From assembly GCA_013824385.1 (NCBI GenBank), contig PNNU01000239.1, positions 1-5,795 on the forward strand: a stretch of DNA of 5,795 bases, in the 5' to 3' direction. The position numbers and the translations under genes were made by a program. This DNA comes from Anaerolinea sp. Lineage in GTDB: Bacteria > Chloroflexota > Anaerolineae > Anaerolineales > Anaerolineaceae. The notes beneath the pieces were generated by a model. The model saw nothing but the letters and a program-made list of their open reading frames with translations, was not told the DNA's origin and did not search any database. Every line of letters begins with the position of its first letter. Within the stretch, counting starts at the first letter, position 1. Shown here one piece after another: positions 4,974-5,795 of the stretch.

Positions 4974-5795
4974 TTACTTATTTACTGCCAGACGACCGCC
5001 GTCCTTCATTTGCGTTATCAAGATGACGCTGATGCCGATCATACCAATCGAAAATAAGAGCGCCGGTGTAAAAGCGCCGTTTGGCATTTTCAGCGCTTCC
5101 ATGATGTAAACAAACACTACCGAAGCCTGACCGAATAACTGGATCAAGCCATTGGAAGTGCCTTCAGGGGTTGGATAAGTAATCTCGGCAGAATATTGCA
5201 TGCCAATGGGGCTGGCGCTGACAATGGCGAAACCCAGGGCAAAAGCAGAGACATAAAGCAGCCATAAGCTGGTGCTAAAGGTTAATCCGATCAGACCGGG
5301 TACTGCAGCCGCAAAACCCAACAACAGGAAGATCTTGCGCTTGTGCGATTTATCAGAAAAAGGCGGGATGATCACTGCCCCCAACACGCCGCCAACCAAC
5401 ATCAGTGCACCCAGAGTACCGGCTTCTGTGGTTGTAAATCCGCGTGGACGAATGATGGGTTCCACCCAGGTTGTAATGCCATTGAATATTCCCATGCCGA
5501 TAAATGACACGAACAAATAAAGCCAGAAGGATTTTATTTTTAATGCATGTTTGAGGCCGTCCAGCATGAGTGCGCGTACTTCTTGCCCTGCTTCGCATGG
5601 AGGTGTGGCCGGTTTTTCACGGGCAAAAATGAGGAACAAAACGGCTGAAAAAGCCGCAATACCGCCGTAGAGCAATTGAACGTTGGGAATGCTCATGGTG
5701 GTGGTCAGGATAGGCGTCAAGACCATACCCAAAGCTGTACCCACAAGATTGGAAAGGGTCACCAATCCCACTGCCGTGGCGCGTTCTTCAATACT
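4974..5795 (-). CDS. MFS transporter, FLVCR-like, C-terminal part (N-terminus outside window)
   Basis: Integral membrane transporter of the major facilitator superfamily; 273 residues are visible and the frame is open through the right edge. The visible start, EERATAVGLVTLSNLVGTALGMVLTP, written here in two overlapping parts as EERATAVGLVTL and LSNLVGTALGMVLTP, resembles the helix-4/5 region of FLVCR-like proteins. YPTPEGTSNGLIQLFGQ in the distal half resembles their conserved (Y/F)PxxEGTSxGL element. A charged central linker (REKPATPPCEAGQEVRAL) and a second-half motif-A-like IPPFSDKSHKRK separate hydrophobic helices. The GTG at 5769-5771 is an internal valine, not the start. The C-terminus DGGRLAVNK ends at the TAA at 4974-4976. 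Eukaryotic FLVCRs move choline, ethanolamine or heme; whether a bacterial relative shares these substrates is unknown, so the substrate is left open. It is unrelated in detail to the MFS gene at 1430-2605. Confidence 0.85.
   Translation of the reverse strand, partial: SIEERATAVGLVTLSNLVGTALGMVLTPILTTTMSIPNVQLLYGGIAAFSAVLFLIFAREKPATPPCEAGQEVRALMLDGLKHALKIKSFWLYLFVSFIGMGIFNGITTWVEPIIRPRGFTTTEAGTLGALMLVGGVLGAVIIPPFSDKSHKRKIFLLLGFAAAVPGLIGLTFSTSLWLLYVSAFALGFAIVSASPIGMQYSAEITYPTPEGTSNGLIQLFGQASVVFVYIMEALKMPNGAFTPALLFSIGMIGISVILITQMKDGGRLAVNK

Noticed and set aside
5769..5771. GTG as start of the right-hand MFS gene
   Set aside because: The frame continues upstream with SIEERATA, which fits the family, and the usual N-terminal helices would otherwise be missing; the gene is cut by the window edge.

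Overview
The window looks like a chromosomal segment from an environmental bacterium. The best guess is Chloroflexota, possibly Anaerolineae. The basis is weak: the general look of the proteins, the pair of small SpoIIAA-like/STAS-type proteins, the GC-rich genes set in AT-rich hairpin-containing spacers, and variable Shine-Dalgarno strength. There is no rRNA or other firm marker, so the taxonomy is tentative.

Layout. (1) 2-1334, plus strand: the 3' end of pstA and a complete pstB, the distal part of a high-affinity phosphate ABC importer operon, closed by a perfect 17-bp hairpin. (2) 1430-2605, minus strand: a complete 12-helix MFS permease, convergent with pstB. (3) 2606-3115: about 510 bp, AT-rich, with no convincing gene; it holds two long inverted repeats, a possible coding remnant and, at its right end, a good sigma-70-type promoter. 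(4) 3107-3437: a tRNA-Val(CAC) locus. The intact tRNA gene is preceded by two copies of its own 5' half, each with a small C/G hairpin inserted in the D arm. It is followed by its terminator and then a second copy of its 3' end plus terminator. (5) 3603-3866, plus strand: a MoaD/ThiS-type beta-grasp sulfur-carrier protein, preceded by two perfect hairpins. (6) 3951-4838, minus strand: two tandem 119-aa paralogues of SpoIIAA-like/STAS type. (7) 4974-5795, minus strand: the C-terminal part of an FLVCR-like MFS transporter, cut by the window edge, with a strong intrinsic terminator.

The genes do not form one pathway. Phosphate uptake (pst) is a clear two-gene unit. The others read as separate transcription units with their own hairpins. 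Both convergent junctions (pstB/MFS and moaD-like/STAS-like) carry a perfect inverted repeat that may stop transcription from both sides.

The least ordinary part is the tRNA-Val locus. Its promoter lies about 160 bp upstream of the mature tRNA, so the primary transcript should carry two tRNA-5'-half modules that repeat the acceptor 5' strand. The second is a PstB whose Q-loop glutamine is replaced by serine while the other ATPase motifs are intact.
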